A DNA stretch of 64,000 nt from Thermohalobaculum sp039030715 (GTDB lineage Bacteria > Pseudomonadota > Alphaproteobacteria > Rhodobacterales > Rhodobacteraceae), in NCBI GenBank assembly GCA_039030715.1, contig JBCCDU010000007.1, forward strand, positions 1 through 64,000, in the 5' to 3' direction. Positions 50,946-59,603 of the stretch are shown here, piece after piece. The position numbers and the translations under genes were made by a program. The notes below the pieces were generated by a model. It made no database searches. It was not told the DNA's origin and saw only the letters and a list, made by a program, of their open reading frames with translations. The first letter of the stretch is position 1, and every line of letters begins with the position of its first letter.

Positions 50946-51880
50946 TTGCGCACCGCCCCGAATGTGATCCCACGCAGCAGATGTTTGCGCAGCAGGATGG
51001 TGAACACCATGACCGGCAGTAGGAACAGCGTGGCACCTGCTGCGACCGCCGGCCAATCCTGCCCGCCGACGCCTATGATCGTGGGGATGAAGGGCGGCGC
51101 GGTTTGTGCCGTGCCGGAGGTCAGCAAAACCGCGAAGGCGTATTCGTTCCAGGCGAAGATCAGGCAGAAGATCGCAGTCGCCGCGATGCCCGTCGCAGCC
51201 TGCGGCAGCACGACCTTGCGGAATGCCTGGAACCGCGTGTAGCCGTCGATCAGCGCGGCTTCCTCGTACTCCCTGGGGATCTCGTCCATGAAGCCCTTGA
51301 GTAGCCAGACCGAGAGGGACAGGTTCACCGCCGTATAGAGCAGGATCATCCCAAGATGGGTGTCGGAAAGCCCGAGGGAACGGAACATCAGAAAGATCGG
51401 GATCGCCACCGCAATCGGCGGCATCATCCGGGTCGACAGGATGAAGAACAGAAGATCGTCCTTCAGCGGAATGCGATAGCGCGAGAAGGCATAGGCCGCC
51501 AGCGTACCCAGAAACACGCTGAGGAAGGTCGAGCCAAATCCGATGATCACTGAATTCATGAACCGCTCGCCGAAGCGGGACGGCCCGGCGATCACCATGC
51601 CCTTTTCGTGTACGATTTCTTCGTACCAGGTCTCGGGCGGGTTGGCCTCCAGATGCTCCGGCGTTTGCCGGGTCTGGGTGGTGAACAGGTTCACATAGCC
51701 TTCCAGCGAGGGCGTAAAGGTGATCGTAGGCGGGTAGGCGATGGAGTCCTCGGAGGTTTTGAACCCTGTCGAGATGATCCAGATCAGCGGCAGCATCGTG
51801 ACGATCGCATAGGCGATCACCAGTGTCGCAGCGACCCATTTCTGCCGGCGCGAGGGTTCGGTGATGGAATAACCGCTCAT
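50942..51880 (-). CDS. ABC importer permease, MalG/CUT1 type
   Basis: 312 residues, six helices. ATPase-contacting EAA loop EYEEAALIDGYTRFQAFRKVVLP near residue 215. N-terminus MSGYSITEPSRRQKWVAA. The ATG at 51880 overlaps the preceding permease's stop. Works with the 51877 permease, ATPases at 48669/49657 and the binding protein at 52906. Confidence 0.92.
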   Translation of the reverse strand: MSGYSITEPSRRQKWVAATLVIAYAIVTMLPLIWIISTGFKTSEDSIAYPPTITFTPSLEGYVNLFTTQTRQTPEHLEANPPETWYEEIVHEKGMVIAGPSRFGERFMNSVIIGFGSTFLSVFLGTLAAYAFSRYRIPLKDDLLFFILSTRMMPPIAVAIPIFLMFRSLGLSDTHLGMILLYTAVNLSLSVWLLKGFMDEIPREYEEAALIDGYTRFQAFRKVVLPQAATGIAATAIFCLIFAWNEYAFAVLLTSGTAQTAPPFIPTIIGVGGQDWPAVAAGATLFLLPVMVFTILLRKHLLRGITFGAVRK

Positions 51881-52824
51881 CTCTCCTTCACCTTGTTCAA
51901 CGCTTTGACATAGATCGAGGCGAGGCCGAAGACCGTGACGAACAGGATGATCGCATAGGCCGAGGCATAGCCGGTGCGCCATTTCTCAAACGCCTCGCGC
52001 TTCAGATCGATGGAGGTCAGCGTGGTTGTGTTCCCCGGACCGCCGCCGGTCAGTTGCACCACGAGATCGAACATTTTGAAATTCTCGATCCCGCGGAACA
52101 GCACCGCCAACATCAAGAAGGGCAGGACCATTGGCACGGTTATGGTCCAGAACTGCCGCCATTTCGAGGCACGGTCACACTCGGCTGCTTCATAGATCGA
52201 GTCCGGGATGGATCTGAGCCCCGCGAGACAGATCAGCATCACGAACGGCGTCCACATCCAGGTATCGACCAGCACGATGGACCAGGGCGCCAGCGTCTTG
52301 TCGCCGATCATCGAAAAGCTGGTCGGATCGCTGCCGGTCAGAAATGCCACCACGTAGTTAAAGAGCCCGATTTGCGGCTGGTACAGGAATGTCCAGAAAT
52401 TTCCGACCACCGCAGGCGACAGCATCATCGGTAGCACGATGATTGTGGTCCAAAGGTCGTTGCCCTTGAACTTGCGATTGATCAGCCAGGCCAGGGCAAA
52501 TCCGATCAGAACCTGTAAGATAATGGTCCACAATAGGAAATGCGCGGTGGCTTGCATGGTCAGCCAGATATCACTGTCGGTCAGAATGCGTTCATAGTTG
52601 CGCGTGCCGACCCATTTGACATCCGCATTCGGCCGGTTGGCGCGGAAATTGGTGAAGCTCAACCGGATCGTCCAGATCAGCGGGAAGATATTCACCGCCA
52701 GCAACAGGAAGATCGTCGGCGCCACGAAGATCCAGGCGATGGCCCGGTCGCTGAGGCCGCGTATCTTGCGCGCCATCCCGGGCGGGGTGGCCGTAGCGGC
52801 GCGATCCATCACTGTCTTGGACAT
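51877..52824 (-). CDS. ABC importer permease, MalF/CUT1 type
   Basis: 315 residues, six helices (IFVAPTIFLLLAVNIFPLIWTIRLSF first). EAA loop YEAAECDRASKWRQFWTITVPMVLPF. Pairs with the next permease in the same operon. Begins 81 bases after the binding protein. Confidence 0.92.
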   Translation of the reverse strand: MSKTVMDRAATATPPGMARKIRGLSDRAIAWIFVAPTIFLLLAVNIFPLIWTIRLSFTNFRANRPNADVKWVGTRNYERILTDSDIWLTMQATAHFLLWTIILQVLIGFALAWLINRKFKGNDLWTTIIVLPMMLSPAVVGNFWTFLYQPQIGLFNYVVAFLTGSDPTSFSMIGDKTLAPWSIVLVDTWMWTPFVMLICLAGLRSIPDSIYEAAECDRASKWRQFWTITVPMVLPFLMLAVLFRGIENFKMFDLVVQLTGGGPGNTTTLTSIDLKREAFEKWRTGYASAYAIILFVTVFGLASIYVKALNKVKER

Positions 52825-52905
52825 GATGCAGACGGGTCCGATCGATTGCGTGGATGGGGTGGTGCGAGGCCGCGACCGGGCCTCGCACCTATTGGCAAGG
52901 CGCGA

Positions 52906-54228
52906 TCAAAGCTTGCCTTCGTCCTCAAAGACTTCTGTCCAGTCCTCGACCAGTCCGTCCATCGCCTCTTTCGCCGTGCCCTCACCGGCAACCACGTATT
53001 TGTGGACCCGGTCCTGCATCGCCAGCAGCAGCGAGGCATAGGCAGGCTCGGCCCAGAAGTCCTTCACGATGGCCATGCTGTCCAGGAAGGTCTGCGCGTA
53101 AGGCTGGCTGGAGGCGAAGCCGGGATCCTCTACCACCGCCTTCAATGCTGAGTATCCGCCCAACTCCCACCATTTCTTCTGGATTTCAGGCTGTGCAAAC
53201 CACTGGATGTATTCCAGCGCCGCCTCCTGACTGTCGGAGTAGGAGACGACCGAGATGCCCTGACCGCCCAATTGCGCGAAATGCCCCTGCGGCCCGGCGG
53301 GATTGGGGAAGTAGCCGGATTTTTCTCCGCCGACATTCGGGTCGGCATGCACGCCCGGCCAGATGAAGGCAAAGTTCATCTGCAAGGCAACCTGTCCGGA
53401 TTTATAGGCGTCGATATTCTCCGACATATACCAGTCCGACGACCCCGGCGGCGTGCAGCAATCGTAGAGCGACTTGTAGAATTCCAGGCCCTCGATCGCT
53501 TCAGGGGAATTCACGACGCCGTCGAGCTTGTAGGGCTCGTCCGCGGTGCCATAGGTGAAGCCATGATTATAGAGCGCGTTGGTCACGCCCATGGTGATCC
53601 CTTCTGAGCCGCGCTCGGTATAGATCGCGGCGCCATAGACGGTGGTTCCATCGATCTCGCGTCCCTGGAAGAACGCGGCGATGTCTTTCAGTTCGGCCAG
53701 CGTAGCGGGAGCGGCAAGATCGCGGCCGTGCTTCTCCTTGAACTCAGCCTGCAATTCGGGGCGCTCGAACCAGTCCTTGCGATAGGTCCAGCCGACCACG
53801 TCGCCAAAGGCGGGCAAAGCCCAGTAATTCGGCGTCCCCTTGGGCCATTCGGCGTAGCCGGTAACGGTTGCGGGTATGAAGTCGCCCATATCGATACTGT
53901 TGGCATCGAAGAAGTCGTTTAGCTTGACGTAGTGTCCGGCCTCGGCGCCAAGACCGATCCACTGACTGTCGCCGATCATCAGATCGCAGAGCTGCCCGCC
54001 GGAGTTCAATTCGTTCAGCATCCGGTCTGCGAAGTTTGGCCAAGGCACAAATTCGAAACTCATATTGTGCCCTGATTTCGCCTCGAAATCCTTCGACAGC
54101 TCGATCAGCGCGTTGGCCGGGTCCCAGGCCGCCCAACAGAGCGTCAGGTCATCGGCGGCGGCCTCGCTCGTCGCCATGCCGGTGGAAACAGTCAGCAGCG
54201 CAGCCGCCGCAAGTTGCGTCATCCTCAT
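52906..54228 (-). CDS. ABC extracellular carbohydrate/polyol-binding protein
   Basis: 440 residues with a signal peptide (MRMTQLAAAALLTVSTGMATSEAAA), strong GGGAGGAG ribosome site. Mature part: DLTLCWAAWDPANALIELSKDFE, FVPWPNFADRMLNELNSGGQLCDLMIGDSQWIG and repeated substrate-type aromatic residues (WYMSENIDAYKSGQVALQMNFAFIWPG). Type 1 solute-binding fold (SBP_bac). Four or more cysteines may form a disulfide. First gene of the importer operon, controlled by the LacI regulator through the site at 54315-54338. Confidence 0.9.
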   Translation of the reverse strand: MRMTQLAAAALLTVSTGMATSEAAADDLTLCWAAWDPANALIELSKDFEAKSGHNMSFEFVPWPNFADRMLNELNSGGQLCDLMIGDSQWIGLGAEAGHYVKLNDFFDANSIDMGDFIPATVTGYAEWPKGTPNYWALPAFGDVVGWTYRKDWFERPELQAEFKEKHGRDLAAPATLAELKDIAAFFQGREIDGTTVYGAAIYTERGSEGITMGVTNALYNHGFTYGTADEPYKLDGVVNSPEAIEGLEFYKSLYDCCTPPGSSDWYMSENIDAYKSGQVALQMNFAFIWPGVHADPNVGGEKSGYFPNPAGPQGHFAQLGGQGISVVSYSDSQEAALEYIQWFAQPEIQKKWWELGGYSALKAVVEDPGFASSQPYAQTFLDSMAIVKDFWAEPAYASLLLAMQDRVHKYVVAGEGTAKEAMDGLVEDWTEVFEDEGKL

Positions 54229-54314
54229 CGAAAACTCCTCCCATCATCGCGCCGCAGTTTCGGCTCGGGCACGTCCTATTTTGATAGAGGAGGTTGTGGT
54301 CAGGAGTCGAGTGT

Positions 54315-54338
54315 TTTTTGAGGTACGTTCCTCAAAAA
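54315..54338. promoter_or_regulatory. LacI-family operator, perfect 9-bp inverted repeat
   Basis: TTTTTGAGG-TACGTT-CCTCAAAAA. The dyad axis falls on a central CG, as in LacI/PurR-type operators. It sits 87 bases upstream of the binding-protein start, in its promoter region. The motif TGAGGTACGT recurs in the regulator's own leader (55561-55570). Confidence 0.75.
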
Positions 54339-54493
54339 TTGACAATCGATGCTGCTGCTTGCATGGCGTTGAAAAACCATGGCAATCGCCGATCCAGTTT
54401 GGCAGGAAAGCTTTCTGTGGCCCAGAGTGCTTGCCGAGGCTGAGGCATGCGGGGGTGTCAGGAGGGAGCTTTACGGCAGAATCACCCGGTCGC

Positions 54494-55525
54494 TCAGGCG
54501 TCGGGCATATTCTCGCGCAACACGACTTCGATACGGATACGTTCCTGCGCCTCGAAGATCGGCTGGTCGTCGCAGATCGCCCGCAGGATACGCATGGAGC
54601 TACGCACCAGATGGCCGACATCCTGCATGATCACCGCTGCGATCTCGTTTCGCAGCAGCGCCTGCCGGGTGGTGGGCGTGAGTTCATGCGCCAGTACCGT
54701 CAGGTCTCGCAGCCGGCCTGACTGGCGTAATATGTCCAGCAACGGTCCTGTGCCGAACCCCATCGAGTAAACCCCCACCAGGTTCGGTCTGCTGGCGACC
54801 ACGTCCTCAATAATATTCGCCGTGCGCCTGTGATCATCAAAGCTCTCGACCGAGGGCAGGGCGGTCAATCCACTGAACTCGCTGGCGATCACGTTGTCGA
54901 AGCCAAGCCGTCGCTCCAGGCTGTCGCGAGAGCGCATCGAGTTGGTAACAATAAGAATTTCGCCCTGAGAGGACAGAAAGCGACCCATAAGAAGTGCTGC
55001 CGTTCGGCCCGCAGCGATGTTGTCGATCCCGATGAAGTTGTCCCGCGATGTGTTCGGCAGGTCCGAGACCAGCGCTACCACTGCCGTCCCGTCCTGCTTC
55101 AGCCGGGCAATTGCGTCCCGGATCTGAGGCGTCTCCTGCGCCATGATCGCCACGCCATCCGGCTTCTGCGTATTCAGGTTCTGCAGCAAACGGACAATGG
55201 CGTGGGGGTCATGCGCCGGTACCTCCAGCGTGGTGAGAGACACGCGGTCGACGATGTGCGAGACAGCCGCCTCTCGCACCGCTGACTTGATGGTGGTGGC
55301 GAACTGGCTGGGGCCTTCGGGCAGTACGAACACAAACCTGTATTGCCGTCGTCGCGAAAGATTGGCGGCATAGGTATCGCGTACATAGCCGAGCTGCGTC
55401 ACCGCCTTTTGCACCTTTGCAATGGTGTTCTGGCGCACCCCGGGCCTGGCGTTGAGAACGCGATCTACCGTGGCCAGGCTGACGCCGGCGTGTTTGGCAA
55501 TGTCATGGACGGTTGGTTTGGTCAT
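54494..55525 (-). CDS. LacI-family transcriptional regulator
   Basis: 343 residues from the ATG at 55525. N-terminal helix-turn-helix and hinge PTVHDIAKHAGVSLATVDRVLNARPGVRQNTIAKV, then a periplasmic-binding-type effector domain with IGIDNIAAGRTAALLMGRFL. Same strand as the importer genes it faces upstream; the likely effector is the imported sugar/polyol. Confidence 0.92.
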   Translation of the reverse strand: MTKPTVHDIAKHAGVSLATVDRVLNARPGVRQNTIAKVQKAVTQLGYVRDTYAANLSRRRQYRFVFVLPEGPSQFATTIKSAVREAAVSHIVDRVSLTTLEVPAHDPHAIVRLLQNLNTQKPDGVAIMAQETPQIRDAIARLKQDGTAVVALVSDLPNTSRDNFIGIDNIAAGRTAALLMGRFLSSQGEILIVTNSMRSRDSLERRLGFDNVIASEFSGLTALPSVESFDDHRRTANIIEDVVASRPNLVGVYSMGFGTGPLLDILRQSGRLRDLTVLAHELTPTTRQALLRNEIAAVIMQDVGHLVRSSMRILRAICDDQPIFEAQERIRIEVVLRENMPDA

Positions 55526-55560
55526 GTGCCCTTTCCCGGGCGGGAACCTAGCCTGCGTGC

Positions 55561-55570
55561 TGAGGTACGT
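55561..55570. promoter_or_regulatory. Half-site of the LacI operator in the regulator leader
   Basis: TGAGGTACGT, identical over ten bases to the core of the operator at 54319-54328 and located 36-45 bases upstream of the regulator start. The second half is not conserved (CAATCACG), so weak autoregulation is inferred. Confidence 0.5.
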
Positions 55571-55683
55571 CAATCACGACTACCGCTCTGTTGTGGTTGC
55601 CTGGCGCTTCATCGGGGGCCGCTGCGCATCATGTGAAACCTGCTCGCTTGACTTTGTACCCGCCGGGCGGAACCGTGGCATTC

Positions 55684-56616
55684 ATGTGGATGGTCGAGGC
55701 GCTTGGATGGATCGGAAGCCGGGCGCGATGGCTTCTTGCAGTCGGCGTGCTGGCGGCCTTCTTCATGCCGGGTGCGAGTGCTGCCCTGAGACCTGCTCTC
55801 GCACCCATCGTGGCCCTAGTGTTCTGCATTGCGATGGCCCGGATCGATCTGGGCGGCATGCTGCGCCGTCTGGGCAATGCTCGCCACTTGCTGCGCCTGT
55901 CTTTGTGGTCGCTTGCATTGATGGGTCTGACACCCGTGGTGTTGTGGTTGCTGGGCCATGCGGTTGGACTGCCGGACAGCCATATTGCCGCGATGGTCTA
56001 TACTGCTGTCGCCCCGCCCATCACCTCTGCCGCGGCACTTTGCCTACTGATTGGGTTGGAGGCCGCTTTTGCCCTGGAACTGACGATGATCGCCAGCCTG
56101 CTGACCCCGGTGATCGGCCCCGTGGTCAGCAAGGCATTGCTGGGCGAGGCACTGCCCGTCGACGGGTTTTCGCTGGGTCTGCGGGTCGCGGCGATCATCT
56201 TCGGGGGCGGTTTGGCGGCTCTCGCGTTGCGCTGGAGCCTTGGAGCTGTGCGGATCGAGCGTCATGCAAAGGCCTTCGATGGGCTCGCAGCGATTGCCAT
56301 GTGGCTGGTGGTGGTCGCGGTGCTGGATGGTGCCGGCGCCCGCGTCATGGCCGAACCCGGCATGGCCCTTGGCGTCTTCGCCCTAGCGCTGGCGGTCAAT
56401 TTCGGAATGCAGATCGTGACCGCGCCGGTGGTCGCACGATCCTGGCAGGCGCTTGGCGGCGCGGCCGGGCTGATGTGGGGGAACCGGACAGTCGCGCTTT
56501 ATCTGGCGGCTTTGCCGTTCGACCCGGTTTTCGCGCTCTATGTCGCGTTTTATCAGGTGCCGATGCTGTTCACCCCGCTGATCATGGGGCCGCTGCTGAT
56601 CCGCAACACGAAGTGA
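55684..56616 (+). CDS. SBF-like (bile acid:Na+ symporter family) membrane protein
   Basis: 310 residues, about nine or ten helices, starting FMWMVEALGW (ATG at 55684; another at 55690). The pattern VARIDL..LRRLGN and APPITSAAALCLLIGLEAAFALELTMIASLLTPVIGPV recall SBF/BASS transporters. ATG choice uncertain. Divergent from the LacI gene and 122 bases before a small protein leading into the odd ABC module. Confidence 0.7.
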   Translation: MWMVEALGWIGSRARWLLAVGVLAAFFMPGASAALRPALAPIVALVFCIAMARIDLGGMLRRLGNARHLLRLSLWSLALMGLTPVVLWLLGHAVGLPDSHIAAMVYTAVAPPITSAAALCLLIGLEAAFALELTMIASLLTPVIGPVVSKALLGEALPVDGFSLGLRVAAIIFGGGLAALALRWSLGAVRIERHAKAFDGLAAIAMWLVVVAVLDGAGARVMAEPGMALGVFALALAVNFGMQIVTAPVVARSWQALGGAAGLMWGNRTVALYLAALPFDPVFALYVAFYQVPMLFTPLIMGPLLIRNTK

Positions 56617-56738
56617 GCAATGGACGCCCCGCCGGTGCGGGTGTAAGAACCACGCGGGGGACGCGATGGGACGAATTTGATGTTGGTACGGATGGCTCCC
56701 GCGATTGGACTTCTGGCTGGCAGGGTGGTGCCGGGCCG

Positions 56739-57002
56739 ATGATGATCTCACATTTTCTCTATGCCGTGGTGTGGAGCACGTTTGCCGGGGGCTTCGTTCT
56801 GTTCATGGGTATCAATGCCGGGTTGCGCTTTTTCCCGACCGGGCGAAAATTCCTGACTGAAAAACGCGAGGCTGGACGGCTCTTCGCCTCGCCCGGACGC
56901 AAGACGCCGCGCGCGGTGATCGCGGTTTTCGTGCTTAGCTATCTCATCGCCATCCTGGTTGGCCTGGCGGTCTGGGTATTTCTCAGGGTCGATTTCCGAT
57001 GA
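56739..57002 (+). CDS. Small two-helix membrane protein preceding the permease
   Basis: 87 residues, ATG at 56739 (or 56742). Helices about 6-24 and 60-83, with a basic loop (TGRKFLTEKREAGRLFASPGRK). TGA overlaps the permease ATG, so it is co-translated with it. Confidence 0.6.
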   Translation: MMISHFLYAVVWSTFAGGFVLFMGINAGLRFFPTGRKFLTEKREAGRLFASPGRKTPRAVIAVFVLSYLIAILVGLAVWVFLRVDFR

Positions 57003-57829
57003 CCGCTCTCTGGCGCGTTCTGCAGGGGCCGGGAGGTGTGCTGTTCCTGGCCATCGTGGCGCTTGCAGCAGTGTTGCCGATGTTGAGCGGGACCCCGGCG
57101 GAGCAAGCCCTGCCGCCGATTGGTGTTCAGGAGGCTGCAGGTGCTCACCCTCTGGGTACCGATCAGATGGGGCGCGATATGCTGTGGCAGCTTTCGCGTG
57201 CGGTCGCGATCACACTGCTGATCTGCTTGACGGCGTTGGGTGGGCAGGTGGTTCTGGGCACGGTCCTCGGAGTTTTGTTCGGCACGCTTGGCGGAGCGGT
57301 GGGACGCCCGCTGGTGGGTCTTGCCGGGTTTCTGCACATGCTCTCAATCCCGCTGCTCGCCTTGCTGGCGCTGGCTGCGCTGCGTGTGGGAGGCACGGTC
57401 GAGGCGCTGCCGATCCAGGGCGCGACGCTGCTGGCCTGCGTTCTGGCCGTCTGTGGCTGGCCGCGTATTGCCCGGGACGCCGGGCGGGCGCTGCTGCGCG
57501 AGCGGCAAAGCGCCCATGCCCGCGCCGCGCGCGAGCTTGGCATGGGGCCCATACGCCTCTTCACCCGCCATCTGCAAAGCGCGATGCATCACCCGATCCG
57601 CCTCGGTGCAATGGTGACTTTGATCGAGACGGTGATCGCCCTGATCCTGATTGGTGTTGTTGGCCTTGGCGCGCAGGTGCCTACCCTCGGCGCCTTGCTG
57701 GCAAACGGTATCGCGGTGTTCGATCGCGCGCTTTGGTGGCCGTTGGCCTGGCCATTGCTGGTCACCCTCGCCTTGCTCGTCTCGCTTGGCCTGATCACGC
57801 GGCATGTCGCGCGCGAGGCGCGGCCATGA
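56999..57829 (+). CDS. DppC/OppC-like ABC permease (single)
   Basis: 276 residues, six helices. N-terminal TALWRVLQGPGGVLFLAIVALAAVLP, the family block HPLGTDQMGRDMLWQLSRAV and the EAA loop AARELGMGPIRLFTRHLQSAMHHPIRLGAM. These identify the DppC type of peptide/nickel permease. Unusually, no DppB-like second permease and no binding protein are present; it sits alone with two degenerate ATPase-like genes. Overlaps at both ends (ATGA). Confidence 0.85.
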   Translation: MTALWRVLQGPGGVLFLAIVALAAVLPMLSGTPAEQALPPIGVQEAAGAHPLGTDQMGRDMLWQLSRAVAITLLICLTALGGQVVLGTVLGVLFGTLGGAVGRPLVGLAGFLHMLSIPLLALLALAALRVGGTVEALPIQGATLLACVLAVCGWPRIARDAGRALLRERQSAHARAARELGMGPIRLFTRHLQSAMHHPIRLGAMVTLIETVIALILIGVVGLGAQVPTLGALLANGIAVFDRALWWPLAWPLLVTLALLVSLGLITRHVAREARP

Positions 57830-58752
57830 GCCTGCTCAGCCTTCGCGACGTGTCGCTGGCGCATCCGCGCGGCCCGCGCCAGCCGCCGGATCTGGAGGGT
57901 CTGTCCCTCGACATCGAAGCTGGGGACCAGTTGGCGCTGCTGGGTGAGAGCGGCTCGGGCCTGTCACTGCTTGCCTCACACCTGCTGGGTGCCCGCGATG
58001 CCCCGCCGCTGCTGCGAGGGGAGGTTTCGTTCGACGCGGGGGAGGCCGGGCGCCTTCAGCCCAGGCAGTTGGCAAAGCTCAAACACGGCGGGATCGCCGC
58101 GCTGACCACGCGGGTCGGGCAGGGGTTCGATCCCGCTCGCAGCCTTGGTAGGCAGATCAAGGGCCAACGTGGCGATGTGGTTGAACGGTTGAAATCGTTT
58201 GGCGTGGCGCAAGCCCAGAAAACAATGGCGACCCGTGTGAGTGGGCTGGAGCCGCGTGTTCTAGCGCGGGCCGCGCTGGCCGCGGCCTTGGCGCGTGGGC
58301 CAAGGATGCTGCTGGTCGACGCTTTGTCGACCACCGATCCGATTGCCATGGCTGACCAAATGATGCTGCTGCGCCAGCAATGTCGGGCGTCGAGGATCGC
58401 GCTTCTTCTTCTGACCCGGCAACCGGCACTGGCGGCCGAAATGACCGACCGCATCGTGATCCTCTATGCTGGTCAAATGGTCGAAGATGCGCCGGCGAGG
58501 GAGGCGATCCGCAAGCCGCGTCATCCGTACACTGCGGCACTGATCCGCTCGCTGCCCGAGCGAACACTGCCCCATACGCCGCTTGCAGAGCTTTCCGGGG
58601 AGGCGCCGTTGGCTTCGGCGTTGCCCCGGGGATGCCGCTTTCATCCTCGCTGCGCACACGCGCTGGCGGGCTGCTATCTGGAGCCACCAGGTATGACCGC
58701 AGAGGGCAATCGTCGCTTCACCTGCAATTGGCCGCTGGAGGTGGGGGAATGA
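57826..58752 (+). CDS. DppD-like ABC ATPase homologue with lost catalytic motifs
   Basis: 308 residues. The oligopeptide-type domain order is kept (DLEGLSLDIEAGDQLALLGESGSGLSLLA, C-terminal VEDAPAREAIRKPRHPYTAALIRSLPERTLP and CRFHPRCAHALAGC), but the motifs are damaged: Walker A lysine is Leu46 (codon 57961-57963), the Q-loop Gln appears replaced, signature reads VSGLEP, Walker B is LLVDALSTTDP (Asp165 kept, Glu lost) and the H-loop His is Arg198 (LLLTRQP). The frame is clean and codon use is normal. It may bind the permease without hydrolysing ATP. Confidence 0.85.
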   Translation: MSLLSLRDVSLAHPRGPRQPPDLEGLSLDIEAGDQLALLGESGSGLSLLASHLLGARDAPPLLRGEVSFDAGEAGRLQPRQLAKLKHGGIAALTTRVGQGFDPARSLGRQIKGQRGDVVERLKSFGVAQAQKTMATRVSGLEPRVLARAALAAALARGPRMLLVDALSTTDPIAMADQMMLLRQQCRASRIALLLLTRQPALAAEMTDRIVILYAGQMVEDAPAREAIRKPRHPYTAALIRSLPERTLPHTPLAELSGEAPLASALPRGCRFHPRCAHALAGCYLEPPGMTAEGNRRFTCNWPLEVGE

Positions 58753-59603
58753 GCCTGTCATGTCACCTCGACGACCTGACCTTGCGCGGCACCTCCGGCA
58801 ATATGATCGTGCGGGGCCTCAGTCTGAGCATCGGGGCCGGGGAAGTCGTGGCTTTGACCGGAGAGATCGAAGAGCTTGGCGAGGCTCTGGCCCGTGTGAT
58901 GATCCGCGCAAAGCGCCCCTATTCAGGATGCGTTGTGGTGGAGGGCGCACCGCTGCACCGCATCAAGCAAAACGATTGGTTGCGCCTGCGCCCGCGCATC
59001 GCGGTCTGGCGGGCTCTCGATGAGGCGCCACTGAACCCGCGCCGCCCGGTAGTCGACGCATTGGCCGAGCCACTGGATGTGCAACTGCCGCGTCTGAACG
59101 CCGATGAGCGTCAGGCGATGGTGGGCGAGGCGGTAAAGCGCTCCGGGCTCGATCCCAAATGCTTGCCGGCGCTGCCCGCCGCGCTCTCCGACTTGCAGTG
59201 CCAGCAGGTGGCCCTGGCCCGCACGGTAGTGACAGCAGCCGAGCTGATTCTGGCGGTCGAGCCCTTCAGGGGCCTCGACCCCACTGCGCGCGCCCGGTTG
59301 ATGAACCGGATGATGGCAGCGTCGATGGATCACCAGACCGGGTGGCTGCTGCTGAGCCGGGATCTGGCGGAGGCTGGCCATCTGGCTCGGCGGATCGGCG
59401 TTCTGCGCGATGGTCAGATGGTCGAGTATGGCGACGCCGATGAACTGCTGCTGACCCCGCGCCACGCCTATACGCAATTGCTGGTGAACATGCGCCCGGA
59501 TCTGATGGGGGGCGACTTCGATCATCCGCGCCCGCCCGCGCCCCTGCCGCCGGCCGGCGAGCCGATCCTGCGGTTGCCTGCGCCCGCTTCAGAAGGGGCC
59601 TAG
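58749..59603 (+). CDS. DppF-like ABC ATPase homologue with lost catalytic motifs
   Basis: 284 residues. Walker A position reads GEIEELGEA (38-46; the lysine is Gly44, codon 58878-58880), no Gln in the Q-loop region (IAVWRALDEAPLNPRRP), signature LSDLQCQQVALARTV (partly like LSGGQ), Walker B LILAVEPFRGLDP (Asp lost, Glu171 kept) and H-loop LLSRDLAEA (His to Arg204). Homology to oligopeptide ATPases in the rest is plain. Together with the DppD-like protein both catalytic sites are compromised in complementary ways. Tail overlaps the convergent hydrolase by 15 bases. Confidence 0.85.
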   Translation: MSLSCHLDDLTLRGTSGNMIVRGLSLSIGAGEVVALTGEIEELGEALARVMIRAKRPYSGCVVVEGAPLHRIKQNDWLRLRPRIAVWRALDEAPLNPRRPVVDALAEPLDVQLPRLNADERQAMVGEAVKRSGLDPKCLPALPAALSDLQCQQVALARTVVTAAELILAVEPFRGLDPTARARLMNRMMAASMDHQTGWLLLSRDLAEAGHLARRIGVLRDGQMVEYGDADELLLTPRHAYTQLLVNMRPDLMGGDFDHPRPPAPLPPAGEPILRLPAPASEGA

